Shown piece by piece: positions 24,272-34,880 of a stretch of DNA of 64,000 bases. The notes under the pieces were generated by a model. That model searched no databases, had not been told where the DNA came from, and was given only the letters and a program-made list of their open reading frames with translations. Numbering within the stretch: position 1 is the first letter of the stretch; the number at the start of each line of letters is the position of its first letter. Origin of the DNA: Craterostigma plantagineum (Eukaryota > Streptophyta > Magnoliopsida > Lamiales > Linderniaceae); assembly GCA_027422505.1 (NCBI GenBank), contig JAPQWV010000123.1, forward strand, positions 1,316,501 to 1,380,500, written 5' to 3'. A program made the position numbers and the translations under genes.

Positions 24272-24621
24272 TGTTAGGTCCTTGATTATCTACTCTGTGA
24301 TCCCATACTTCAATCCTAGGTAATTCGATTAGAATTATAAAAAATAAGATTTCGATCGAAAACCTTCGTTGAAGAACTTGAGAGAGAATTCAAGTAGTGA
24401 GAGAATGGATTCTGATTTTCTCTCTCTTGAATTTGGACTGGCAGCCCTTCGGATCAATTGACTAAATTTTTTTATTAAGGACAATGTGTAAAATGTATTT
24501 ATATCAAACAAACTTCGTATAAATAACAAACAAGTCCTAATCTAAGGACAAATACAAGTAAAGCCCCTAATTACAAGGACAACTAATAAAATCAAAGCAC
24601 AATTACAAATGGTATTCTATA
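24272..24621 (-). repeat. LTR, family X, minus-strand copy (5' LTR)
   Basis: In element sense it begins TATAGAATACC (TG eroded to TA) and ends AAGGACCTAACA. Length 350 bp, close to the 349 bp of the copy at 16533-16881; the two differ at perhaps one base in seven by eye, so they belong to different insertions. Confidence 0.82.
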
Positions 24622-25388
24622 CCCTTTTTCTTCTTTTCATTTTTCTAATTTCCTCTCATTGCACTCTCCTTACATTAGGCATAAGCATAATAAAAATGCT
24701 ATGGGGTGGGGTTTCTCCTTTGTTTTTACTTCCGGGCTGCTTTTCTTTTCTTCGTGGGCCTATTTTCTCTGTTAAAGACATCTTTACCCTTTTATTGCTT
24801 TGGGTCACTTCTTTTTCTTTTCTAAACCTAAAACCGGACAACGGATATCCGGATTTTCGTCCAGCGACTATCCGTTCCAATCCTGTTTATTGTAAACAAA
24901 TCGGATGGATATCCCATCTGGTTTTTTAACCCCGAATATCCATATTTTCGAAGTTTTAAAATCAGATGCGGATCGGAATCTGGTTTTCGGTTTTTTTTGC
25001 TCGCTCTAATTCAAACCATGCTCCAGAGCCAGAAGTGTGTGTCTAACAGAGGCTTGCTCCCTTGGAGTTTTTCCGAAACAAATCATTATTCATTTTATTT
25101 TATTCTTTAATTTGATTAAGCTCGTCGAGTAATCACGAGACTGAGGTTTTATGTTCGAGCTCGAGCTCCAGTTCTATATTGAAAATACATAATTGCTCCG
25201 AGCTCGATTCCTGAAAATAGATAATTCCTCCGAGCTCGATTCGTTGTCCCTCACTTGCTTTGAAATCGATTATATTAATTTTCGTGACTCATTTATGACG
25301 CTATTTCGTTAAGTCTATAACAATCTATCTAGTTTGACCATTAGAAAAAAAGGCGGATGCCCCTTTAATTGGTTTGGGTAATGCATGG
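24622..25388. other. Intergenic, no gene seen
   Basis: T-rich DNA, then a stretch around 24835-24925 with several GGATATCCG/ATCCG words that may be an old MITE or a piece of one, but I could not find paired ends or a target duplication. The last bases are the left target duplication of the hAT-like element. Confidence 0.4.
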
Positions 25389-25753
25389 TAGAGCTGTCAA
25401 GATGGGTCTAGCCCGTCGGCTTGCCCCAGCCCGCTGTTAATAATGATTTAAGGCTCGTTTAAAGTCGGGTCTACTCGGGCTAGCCGGTTTGGGTCACGGG
25501 CTGAGGCGGGTTAGGGCGGGTTTGGCCCGCTAATTTAAATAATATTTAAAATTTAATAGTATTAATAATTAATAATATATACTTTTCGAAGTAGATGGTT
25601 AATAATATATATTTTTTAAAGTACATGGTTAATAATATATTTTTTAAATATATATTTTTTGGCGGGTTGGCCCGCTAGACCGCCACCCCGCCGCTTAATG
25701 GGGGGTGAGGCGGGGCAGGACGGGTTTGGGGCGAACCGGCCCGTACAGCTCTA
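25389..25753. mobile_element. hAT-type MITE
   Basis: Ends are inverted copies of TAGAGCTGT (25389-25397 and 25745-25753). The flanks ATGCATGG (25381-25388) and ATGCATTG (25754-25761) form an 8-bp target duplication with one mismatch, the size made by hAT transposases. The body is 365 bp, with G/C-rich subterminal parts carrying many GGCGGG and GGCCCG words and an A/T-rich centre, as in the common plant hAT MITEs. It has no coding capacity. Confidence 0.88.
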
Positions 25754-26044
25754 ATGCATTGAAAATGATAAAAGTAAATAAATGTGAATTGGAATATCCG
25801 ATCAAAGTCGCTTTTCAAAATATGGCAAATGATCCGAAGCTATATAGCCGGACAATCTATCTTATGCAACTTGTCAATAAAATATTAAACAAAAGACCAT
25901 CGCGCATCATAATTCGAGGAAAACGATCCAAAACTCTCGAGCCATAGTATCTCATTTCATATGTTAGGTTCTCGATTCCTTCAGCTGTAATGTAGAAACA
26001 GCTTTGCTTCTGTATCTATTCCACCTACTCGTCACCAAATGAAA

Positions 26045-26053
26045 ATATAAATA
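26045..26053 (+). promoter_or_regulatory. Probable TATA box of the beta-propeller gene
   Basis: ATATAAATA lies 56 bp before the ATG at 26109; this would place transcription start near 26075-26085 and leave a short leader. Inferred from position only. Confidence 0.5.
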
Positions 26054-26108
26054 CATAGACGATCTTTCTATTTATACCTCAACACAAGGTGCTAGGTAGA
26101 TAGATAAA

Positions 26109-27689
26109 ATGGCTTCCTTCTTATGTTCCAGATTCTTCTTCCTACTCATCCTCCTCTCGGCGGTGCCCATAGCATACATCATACACTCAGAAACTTCCCC
26201 ACGCGCCACCCACGCCTACGTGTACCAAAGCGACGGCTGGATGAGGGAGTGCTCCAAGTGGGACGATCTCAACCGTCGATTCGTCGTCTCCTACTTCGGC
26301 GGCGGTCTCGGCGTGGTCAACGTTGGAGAAGGCGGAGGCTCGGCGGTGTTGGAGGACGTCACGGTGGTCAACGAGCCCGACCTTGGTAGGAACTCTTCTC
26401 TAGGCTTGGTCGTTGACCGGCCGAAGAATCGAGTTGTGGTGGTCGTCGCCGATGTGATGGGCAACAAGTACAGTGCGCTTGCGGCCTACGATTTGTCCAC
26501 GTGGCGTCGGATTTTCCTAACCCAGCTCAGCGGCCCAGGTGAGTAAATCGAATCATCGTCAAACATTGAACGATAACTGATGTGCGTTTATCAAGAAAAT
26601 TCATATAAAGACAGATTCTTTATCTGCATCTGACCTAAATCCAAGGTTCCTTTTTACTATTCTCCACTTTACCGTGGGTGAATGCTGCTTTTTGTTACGT
26701 GTATCGTCGTTGGAGAAATCGATGGAACCATAGTTAGTACTTAGTAGCTTTGTCTTGTTAGGTATGCTGCAACTAACGCCTCTATTTCCTTAGAAGTATA
26801 GTATGTAGGTCTGCTGCGCCTAACAAGGGACATAATGATCAAGCAATAACTATCCTTTATCTTACGCCTAGTCTATGGTCAAACCTACCGATGTATTATA
26901 GTTAGAGGAATAGTTTCCTTGGTCTTGTTAAGCTTTATTTTGTGGATCTTGATTGATTCTATCTGAAATTTATAGCATTCGTGTGTTTTTGTAGTTGAAG
27001 ACAGTAAATGGTGGGTGATTAGGACAAAGTATCATATGATATTTTTAACTAGGTGGATACTATCTAGCAAAATTTTCGGAAGGGAAGGGGTATATAAAAT
27101 AGAAAATGAGCTTCTTCGACTAAAATAACTTCCAACAATGGCAGAGGACGAAAAAGCATTCGCAGACGACGTAGCTGTTGATGCCCAAGGCAACTCTTAC
27201 ATAACAGATGCAAAGCAGAACAAGATATGGAAAGTGGGGCCCTCGGGAGAGTTCCTCTACAACATCGAAAGCCATCTCTTCACTCCCAAGGAATGGTACC
27301 TCAACATAGTCGGTCTCAATGGGATCGTTTACCATCCAAACGGATACTTGTTAGTCATCCACACTTTTTCGGGAAATCTCTTCAAGGTTGAGATAGGAAA
27401 GGACGACGAAGTGAAGCACGTTAAGATAGTCGAAGGCTCGTTGAGGTTCGGCGATGGTTTAGAGCTTTTATCCCCGACAAAGCTCGTTGTGGCTGGAAAT
27501 CCTTCGAAATTGGTTCAAAGCGAAGATGATTGGGAGACTTCTAGAGTTGTGGGAAAGTTTTCGGGCGTTATTCATCGTTTGACTACTGCAGCGACAGTGA
27601 AGAAAGGGAAAGTTTATCTTAACCACATGTTCGGATTGGGTTACCCTAAGAGGAAGCACGTCCTCGTTGAGGCTATATTTTCTTCTTGA
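26109..27689 (+). CDS. Secreted or membrane-anchored beta-propeller protein (SMP-30/calcium-dependent phosphotriesterase-like), two exons
   Basis: Exon 1 is 26109-26538 and exon 2 is 27145-27689. The donor GTGAGT at 26539 and acceptor GCAG ending at 27144 join in phase 1 to give 324 aa without a stop. Residues 1-24 are a strongly hydrophobic signal peptide or anchor (FFFLLILLSAVPIAYII). The rest is Gly/Val/Asp-rich with propeller-like strands: GLVVDRPKNRVVVVVADV, then DDVAVDAQGNSYITDAKQNKIW, IVYHPNGYLLVIHTF and KLVVAGNPSKL, the pattern of SMP-30/strictosidine-synthase-like six-bladed propellers. In that superfamily a metal ion in the central channel supports hydrolase reactions; whether this member is catalytic is unknown. 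One N-glycosylation site (NSS) follows DLGR. The gene appears intact and unlinked to the surrounding elements. A family of plant NHL-like proteins is the alternative name. Confidence 0.85.
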
Positions 27690-27894
27690 ATTTGAGTTCA
27701 TAGGGTGATCGAACAGTTGGCTAAAACGTTGTTTTGTTTGGTTTTTGGATCTCTTTCTTCAATTTTTGGTCTTATGCAATGCGATATGTTTCTGAGGAAG
27801 CGTTTCAATCTTGAATGCCTAATGGAGCTTGAAACACGGTTCGGATTGTCCGACTAGAATGACGATTTTTTTTTTCTCCGTCCGCACACAATAA
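27690..27894. other. 3' flank of the beta-propeller gene
   Basis: No coding sequence. It probably holds the 3' UTR. No canonical AATAAA was found close to the stop; AATAATTTTAA at about 27890-27900 is the best, weak, candidate signal. Confidence 0.35.
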
Positions 27895-28558
27895 TTTTAA
27901 TGCACAAAGCTTCACTTACATGACTTTGTTTGAAGCTTCATTTTGGAATAATATTGCAGCGGTTGTAACTTGTATATCATCAAGGCCATCTTCTCCTCCA
28001 ACTTGGCAACATTTATGCAATGGAACTTCCAAGCTGAAACGGAGAGCAATGGTGTCCCTTTCCACCGCACAAACAAGCATTTGTTTCAAAGGGTGCACGA
28101 TTTCCAACACGAAATTGATCCAATTTCAACAAAGCCTTGCTAATTAGTGCAGTCTTGAGCTCCAATTCTATCATTCTATACCTGTAGAAGAATGTTCTCC
28201 ACACCCTTAGGCTCGCGCTTCTTACCTCTCTTTCGGTGCCTTCCGTGGCTACAGTGTTACACAATCTCTTCTTAATGTTCTTGATTTCAGAGTCATTTTG
28301 TTGACGTCGTCTCGTTCCGTAATATCTTCAAGTTTGTGTCGAATATAACACTGTAATAAAATAGGCCTTTTGTGAATCGGCTAACAAAAGGAAAGTTTCG
28401 ATCAGATTCGACTTCTTCCACGATCACCAATAGCTTAATGATTGGTATAACCCTTATCAGATTCCTTAGGCACACGGACTTACATATGAGTTTCCTTAAC
28501 ATATCTCATGAGTATTTCAACAACTTCGTCTCTGGTCAGGAACCCACACCCTAACAGG
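27895..28558 (-). pseudogene. GRAS-family transcription factor, C-terminal fragment (PFYRE and SAW regions), broken
   Basis: Minus-strand blocks in different frames line up with the C-terminal half of GRAS proteins. LVIVEEVESDRNFPFVSRF and KGLFYYSVIFDTNL (about 28470-28330) match the VEEE..N..FV.RF...L.YY...FD part. VWRTFFYRYRMIELEL (about 28220-28170) matches the R.W......G....L part. WKGTPLLSVSAWKFH (about 28050-28005) matches the WKG...L.S.SAW ending that names the SAW motif. GRAS proteins are nuclear regulators of development and signalling. Stops (after SDKGYTNH in one frame) and at least three frameshifts make this a relic. The N-terminal half is absent: other repeat-like DNA begins at 28559. 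Confidence 0.78.
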
Positions 28559-29575
28559 AATAATTGCGAAATAACCGGTCTAAGTTCGACCTGGTTCAAT
28601 CCTAACATTTAGAAATTCCCGCGTAGTATAACACTTTATAAGGCGTGAATATGTTTCGAAGAGCGGCGCGACAGTCACCCGAAATATCTAAGACAAGAGC
28701 GAAACGTTTGGTGCCGATAACTCGGAACAAACCGCACAAACACCAAGTCATTTCAATAAAGAGCTTGACTTCATTGTCTTAACGCACTCGGACCAACTAC
28801 GACAAGAGCGTGTGTGTCGATAACACGGATCAAACCCCACACGACACTCAAGCGCAATGGTTTCAAGCTTGATATATGACAAGAACCTAGTCATTTACTT
28901 ACTTAGTATTTCGTCCAACCGGGAGAATACATCTCACTCACAAGCACATAATAATAATAATGCACGTAACGTCCAACAAACATGCATGTAGATCGGTAAA
29001 CCTAGTTTGCCTATAAGATGATCAGCGTGGAGTATTTCTACTCAACTACATTGATTTTACAAAAAATTACATCTCTTCATCTTCGGGGTAACTCCATATC
29101 TTCGAGAAACCTCCAAGTCCTCGAACGACATCTTTTGTATTTTCGCCTCGTACTCGTACGGCCACCATACCTAAACTAATTTTTCTAAAAATTGATAAAG
29201 TACAAAACGGGTCGATCAGCTGTCCTGTCCCGGACAACCCCTATAATATCAAATAAAATGCAACCCGGGGGGACCTTTCACCCTAACATATCACCCGGAA
29301 ATAGAGCTTAAGTCCACGCTAACGCTTTAACGTATCATACATACATAACATAATTACGTATGTGACAACAAACGCTCCAAAAAATCGGAACGAAATTTGG
29401 GCTTGTATTGGGCCAGGCCCATTAGGGTTACTTAGCTTGGCCTAATCTACTTAGCCCATCATACTATATTTTGGGCCAAACTTTTAGATACAAATATGGA
29501 CGGATTTGAACGATAACCTCATCGGCCCATCGAAGTTTCTAATATCCCCGGAGCCCAAATATAAAACTATCGGCC
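28559..29575. other. Unassigned repeat-like DNA (probable old LTR fragment)
   Basis: No gene. Two diverged copies of a CAAGAGCG...CGATAAC.CGGA segment begin near 28692 and 28801, and the stretch from about 29390 has the GGGCC-rich style seen near LTR starts here. This is the DNA into which the solo LTR at 29581 inserted; its other side resumes at 38906. Confidence 0.4.
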
Positions 29576-29580
29576 CTTAT
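29576..29580. repeat. Target-site duplication CTTAT, left copy (solo LTR)
   Basis: CTTAT here and at 38901-38905 directly flank the solo LTR; 5 bp is the size expected for Ty3/gypsy integrase. Confidence 0.85.
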
Positions 29581-31066
29581 TGTAATACTCGAACCCCGTG
29601 AGTAGGCCGGTCAATAAACTACGTGCATTATATGTGACTGCGTAACACATGTTTTATGATCCCATGCATGTGTCATGTGAATTTTATGACTATGTGACTG
29701 TCGATTATATGCCTAATTAATTATGTGCTATGTGATACATGGCTTTTATGATAATATTAGGCCTTAGAGAATTTTAAATAACATGTATATATAACAAAGA
29801 TGTCTCGGCGAATGCAAAGTAGTACGAACTAATCTTGATTTCTAATAGTGAAGGTCAAGCATCGACCGATTGTTGCAAGGGTTAGAAATCGGGCGATTTT
29901 CATGCGCCAAAGAGATGAAAATCGCCGACCAAGCAACATGGAATCGGGTGAATGTGTGTGTAACGAGAATCGATCGAATCCTATACATATAAACGTTGGA
30001 AATCGCCGAGCAAAGCAGGCTCAAATCGGGCGATTATTGGATAGCGGCATAACGAGGCTTTGAGCAAAGAATCGGGCGATTAAAGTACATATTTATGACA
30101 GATTGTTTTGAGATCAAATTGGCCGATTCTAAAGCCTCATGAGTATCACTTTCGCCGAGCTTAAGCACTTAGGAAATCAGCTGATTCCCATGTTAACAAA
30201 TGTTGAATTCGCCGAGCCATTAAGAGAAGAAAATCGGGCGATTCATAGACAAAACCAAGTGGGATCGATCGATTGTGGAATAAGATAGAAACTTAGGTCA
30301 ACTTTCAATTGACTAAGGATTTATACAACGATTTCTTAACATATGAGGAAAAGATTAGTCACCTAGTTGTTCCATCAACCACATACCCCTAAGTTTAGGT
30401 TTAATAATGATTAAGTAAAGCAAAGGAACGATAGATAAAGATTAGTAAAAAAAAGTAAAAAAGATATAAAAACCCTTGTGAACATCAAAACTCAACCAAA
30501 AAGGAGGAAGAAAAAAGCCGAGAACAACTCTAGCCAAGGAACACACCAAGCAAGTTGGAATTCCAAGTTTGGTACGTAAATACTACCCATAAGCTTAATT
30601 TTCGCAACTTAGGACTACTTAGGTATCTTAATCTCATGAAGTAACAAAATTTAAGAGTCTAGGTGTAAGAAAGACACCAAAAACCCTAGTTTAGGGTGCA
30701 AAATTGTAATTGAGTATTTCCTTGGAAGTTGCTATGTTTTGGGGTAGCTTAACGTGTTTTTAGAACTTATAACCTAGGTATAAGACGATCTTTGGATGGT
30801 GTTAAATGTTTTAAGGGGAGTAGGATTTTAGAACTTATAAATTCTAGGAAGGGTGAGTTAGGAATCGAGTTTTGGGCAGATGAAGTTTTAAAGGTTCCAA
30901 TCGAATGAAATAATTCGCATGAAGTCACGGGCGATTAGAGATGTATGTGGATGTTAGTTTGGGATACCTCCAATCGGCAGATTGTAAGGAATAGAAAAAT
31001 AGCACGGCGAACTAGGTAATTAACGTAGTAAATTGAGCGAATGGAAACCCTAGGAAATCGGGCGAC

Positions 31067-32803
31067 TGACACGCTCAAATACTAGCAAGTGTACTAGGTC
31101 GTGCAAGTAGTATAAAATGGACAAGTCCAAGTATCGATCCACGAGGACAGCTCGATTAATTTTAAATATTACTCTGAAATTTAATTTAGACTGGAGCGAT
31201 TTTTAAATATGGTATTTTTATGCTTTTGATATTAAAATAATCAATCCAAATAAAAGCGCAAATAAACAACTAAAGCAAATATACGAATGACGACAAGGTG
31301 ATCGAGGCACATGCTTGGCACGCATTATTCCTACGTTTTCACATAATTAATCATAAATAATCAATACGAGCTCAGTCAAGGTAGACTTTCCTAAAATAAT
31401 CGCTACTCGTTTGTCCCGCAATAACGATCCTATACGACAGAGAATCAATCACTATATGTCTATATGACTGTAGTTTCTACGCATGCATTTAATATTTGTG
31501 AGATTCCCCGAGTTTAGAAGCTTTCGGCGCCTAAGACCTCGGAAACCACACGTACGAAACCGAATTCCATTTCTGGTCGATTTTACGTCGTGGTGCTTTA
31601 TATTTATTGTTCTAACCGGTTTAATCACTTTGTCCGTCTCATAAACCAATCAAATATCGTGCATATGTTGATCATACATACGCAAGCATTAAACACAAGC
31701 ATAAAACACATAACTTGACTCATACGATTAAATATGATATGAATAACATTATCACGTAGTCATATACGGACTAACACGGCCTTAATCACACAATATTTTA
31801 CGCTAGCATATTAAAAGATAACAACAAAAGTTCAAGCAAACACATAATAAAATAGTAAATAAGATAGAATACACCCTCACAATGCTCGGTCGTCAAGTCT
31901 CGCCCTGGTGTCTCCCGTGTCGTGAGCGAGCAACACCTTTCTACTGTGCTCTTGCTGCCTATATTCGTCTGTGGTGGCCTTGTGCCTCTGCTCCGTTCTC
32001 AGTCGTGGGAGATATCGAGACGTGGTTGCTTCGTGGCTTAATGATTTACGTGAGTAGGGGGCTAAAAGGAAGTGCTTGGTCGTCAATTGTGCGGTTCAGA
32101 GGTTAGAGCATGAGATGAGCTTGGTGAGGTGATTAAGCCGTGAGGGTTCGGCGATATAAGTGGGTGAGAGCTGCTATGGATGTTCAGCAATTTGTGAGCA
32201 GCTTGCTTAAGAGGAGGCTGCGTTATATATTGCCTGCTCTGCCAAATTCTTCATCTAAGTGGCCTTTGAGTATCAGCTCTCTCTATTTTCTTGGCAGCGT
32301 ATTCTCTGTTTTCAGCTCTCTCTCTCCTCTCTTCTGATTTCTTCGATGGCTATATAAATAATAAAACTCGTTGCTTTCTTTTCTTGTCCATTAGTCATAT
32401 TGGGTGGGTCATTATGCGCAGCCTTGCATGCATTATTGTCTTCTGAATATTAAATGCCTCGCATGCATGATTGTGTCTTCGTTTGTCTGCCTTTTTCTCA
32501 TAATGATGCCAAAGTCTTTCATTTTACTACTCTAAGGCATCCCATTGTCTGTTGAGGGTCCACTCACTTTAAATCATACGGTTTATAATTGCTCCATGAA
32601 TATAACTTGACTTTTTGTGGGCTACAAGGTCCCTTTTGGTGGCTTAATTTTGATTTTTCTGCTCCTATTATAGTTTATTTCGATTCGATCTGCAGAACAC
32701 GAAATAAGCACTTAACATAGGATATCCAAATATATTCTAGTAAATATTGATCTGAAGTAGACTTTTACGGGGCATATTATATGTATAAAATCATAACTTA
32801 TCA
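31067..32803 (-). repeat. LTR of the gag-only element, left copy (3' LTR)
   Basis: 1737 bp. Contains about 345-350 bp (from about 32050 to 32405) that the other LTR lacks. The polypurine tract TTTGGGGGTTGT (minus strand) adjoins it at 32804-32815. Open frames such as 31882-32106 fall inside both LTRs and are not taken as genes. Confidence 0.88.
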
Positions 32804-34619
32804 ACAACCCCCAAACTAGCTTTGATCGTCCTCGATCATAAAAGCGGAATAAAACTAAATCAAGTTAGGAACGTCACTATGTGAATTCCCATGTTTATTC
32901 TCAGAAAGTCAACAGCACAATCGGTCGAAATCAGCATCAACTAATGAATGATCTAGCTAAACATGAGACATAAAATGATAGTTCCCAATCATATCGTCGC
33001 ACAAAAATATTTCCAGATCCTAACATGTATCAAGTGACAACTCTCACATGGATCGCTCAATTCGCTCGAAGTGTTTAATGGGATATGTATAAAAGCGCTC
33101 AACTCACAACATAGAATGATATTACTCTATGCTTGCATTCACGTCATTTGCATTAGTGAATCTCATGCACGAATCAAAAGGTCTTTATCCATGGTTGTAA
33201 TGGGGCTCATGGTAATAAGGGTGTGACATATGGGATAAGTGGGTTAAAAAAAAGTCGAGCATGTTAGTCACTAAATCGCTTTCCTCGTCTACGCTCTATA
33301 CCAACAAAACGTATGACTCAGATAGCGGAAACTCGTATGACTATTAAAACATACTCAAAACTATAACTAAGAACTCAAGAAAATAACTGTAAAAATCTAT
33401 CGTAAACCTCTTTTTTTTTCTACTATATATATATTTTTTTCTTTTTTCTTTTTTATTTTAATACTTTTTTTATTATTTTTTTTCAATTTCTTTTTTTTTT
33501 TCGATCACTCTTTTTTTTTCTTCTTTTTTTTTTTTCAAAAAAATAAAATATACTACCGCAACCGGATATAACACACCGTAATCGTCTTTCTTGTAAACTA
33601 ATAGACTCAATACTTTGAAGCGATTAGTAAGCTAACATGCTGACAAAGGTTCGAGGATGAAGGATAAAATAAAGGGATAATGTGGCTAAATATCGTGGCT
33701 CCAAATCAAAGAAATAACGCTAATAAGGCTCAAAGGGGCTCACTAATTGATAGATATGTTGGGTGAGGAGATATTTAGGCCAGTGACTTATCCTAAGTGC
33801 CTTTATCATATTCGTACACAAAAATCAACAAAGTGATATTGACATGCATAACAAAGCAAGTTCGAAAATAATCAGACTACGCGTGCCACTCATGAAAAAC
33901 ACATTGAGCAAGTATTGTGTTGCTCATTTTTTTTTTGCTCAAAACTCACAATATTTTCTGGGTTTGTGTCTCATGATACATAATATTCTTCTGAAGCAAT
34001 CAATGTGATCAGATAATCATGCTAATATCAAAACACGTAACATATAAGACTTTCACACACAATTAGCTAAATCCTATCTCGACACAAGCAAATTTTTTAA
34101 AAAATTTTCATCATTTAAAGAAGATTTCACAAGTGACATTCAAATCATAACCTCGATCAGTTAAACTAACTATTAATTCGAAGAGATCGATATCATATAA
34201 AATCTAGCATGTGTCACCCCACCCCCAAACTAATTATCACATTGTCCCCAATGTGTAGAAATTTAAAGCAAAGAGAGAGTTTAAGTGACACTGCCCTGAA
34301 TAATGTGTTGATCGATGCGAAGCGAGTCGTGAGAAGACTTTGGTTCCTTCATAGATCGAGCTAGCTCTGTGAACAAACCACCCCAAACTGACTATGAGCC
34401 TTCGAGGAAACATAACTAGACGACACCGTGATACGAACTTGTGAAAATAAACTCAAAAGCACACACACTTAATAAGATACGATGCAATAGATTTAAGACT
34501 TTAATTCGGGGAAAAAAAAATAACGCATAGATAGTACTTGGGTTGCCTCCCAAGAAGCGCTCCTTTTATAGTCGATAGCTCGACTCCTGTTCATTTAGAA
34601 GACCCACGATCGTGCGTGT
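32804..34619. other. Non-coding interior of the gag-only element
   Basis: No ORF of note. Very T-rich tracts lie at about 33408-33540 (A-rich on the element's coding strand). This is where pol would be in an autonomous relative. Confidence 0.6.
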
Positions 34620-34859
34620 TCAGTTGACGTACTGAACATCTTGATTTAAGCTTTTCGAGAGAAGTTTAATCCCGGAATGGTATAGCTCTGTGTGGTTGCA
34701 ATCTTTAAACTCCCTCAACAGGTCGACGTTCGGATCCCAAATAATGTTAAAATTCACAATCATCAATGTCTTAGTGAATTTTTTCGTGAACATACCCTCC
34801 GAATGATCCGATGAATTCATAGCTGCTCGTAGAAACGGATCGAAACTCTCAGGTTCCAT
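34620..34859 (-). CDS. Downstream extension of the gag frame after an in-frame stop
   Basis: This reading frame is the same as that of the gag ORF above it and is separated from it only by the TAA at 34881-34883 and six further codons. The first ATG is at 34859 (MEPESFDPFLRAAMN), giving 79 aa. It may be the original C-terminus of gag cut off by a stop mutation, a readthrough extension, or chance. No domain is recognised. Confidence 0.4.
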   Translation of the reverse strand: MEPESFDPFLRAAMNSSDHSEGMFTKKFTKTLMIVNFNIIWDPNVDLLREFKDCNHTELYHSGIKLLSKSLNQDVQYVN

Positions 34860-34880
34860 CTTTCTCTTCTCCACAAAATT

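Larger units (their letters stand above)
21660..24621 (-). mobile_element. 5' half of a Sirevirus-like copia element (LTR, PBS, gag), family X
   Basis: On the minus strand the order is LTR (24621-24272), primer site, leader, gag with zinc knuckle and long coiled coil. The gag region runs out near 21700 where copia LTR sequence of the neighbour begins, so pol is absent. The LTR is the same family as 16533-16881. A long coiled-coil part of gag is a known trait of SIRE-type copia; the lineage call is inference. Confidence 0.7.

Noticed and set aside
24835..24925. MITE with GGATATCCG words
   Set aside because: No paired termini or target duplication were seen.
24609..24929. 106-aa plus-strand frame with hydrophobic segments
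   Set aside because: T-rich DNA partly inside the family-X LTR; hydrophobicity follows from TTT/CTT codons and there is no conserved motif.
31877..32106. Overlapping plus and minus open frames, repeated at 36844-37070
   Set aside because: They lie in both LTRs of the gag-only element on both strands and match no known protein; chance frames.
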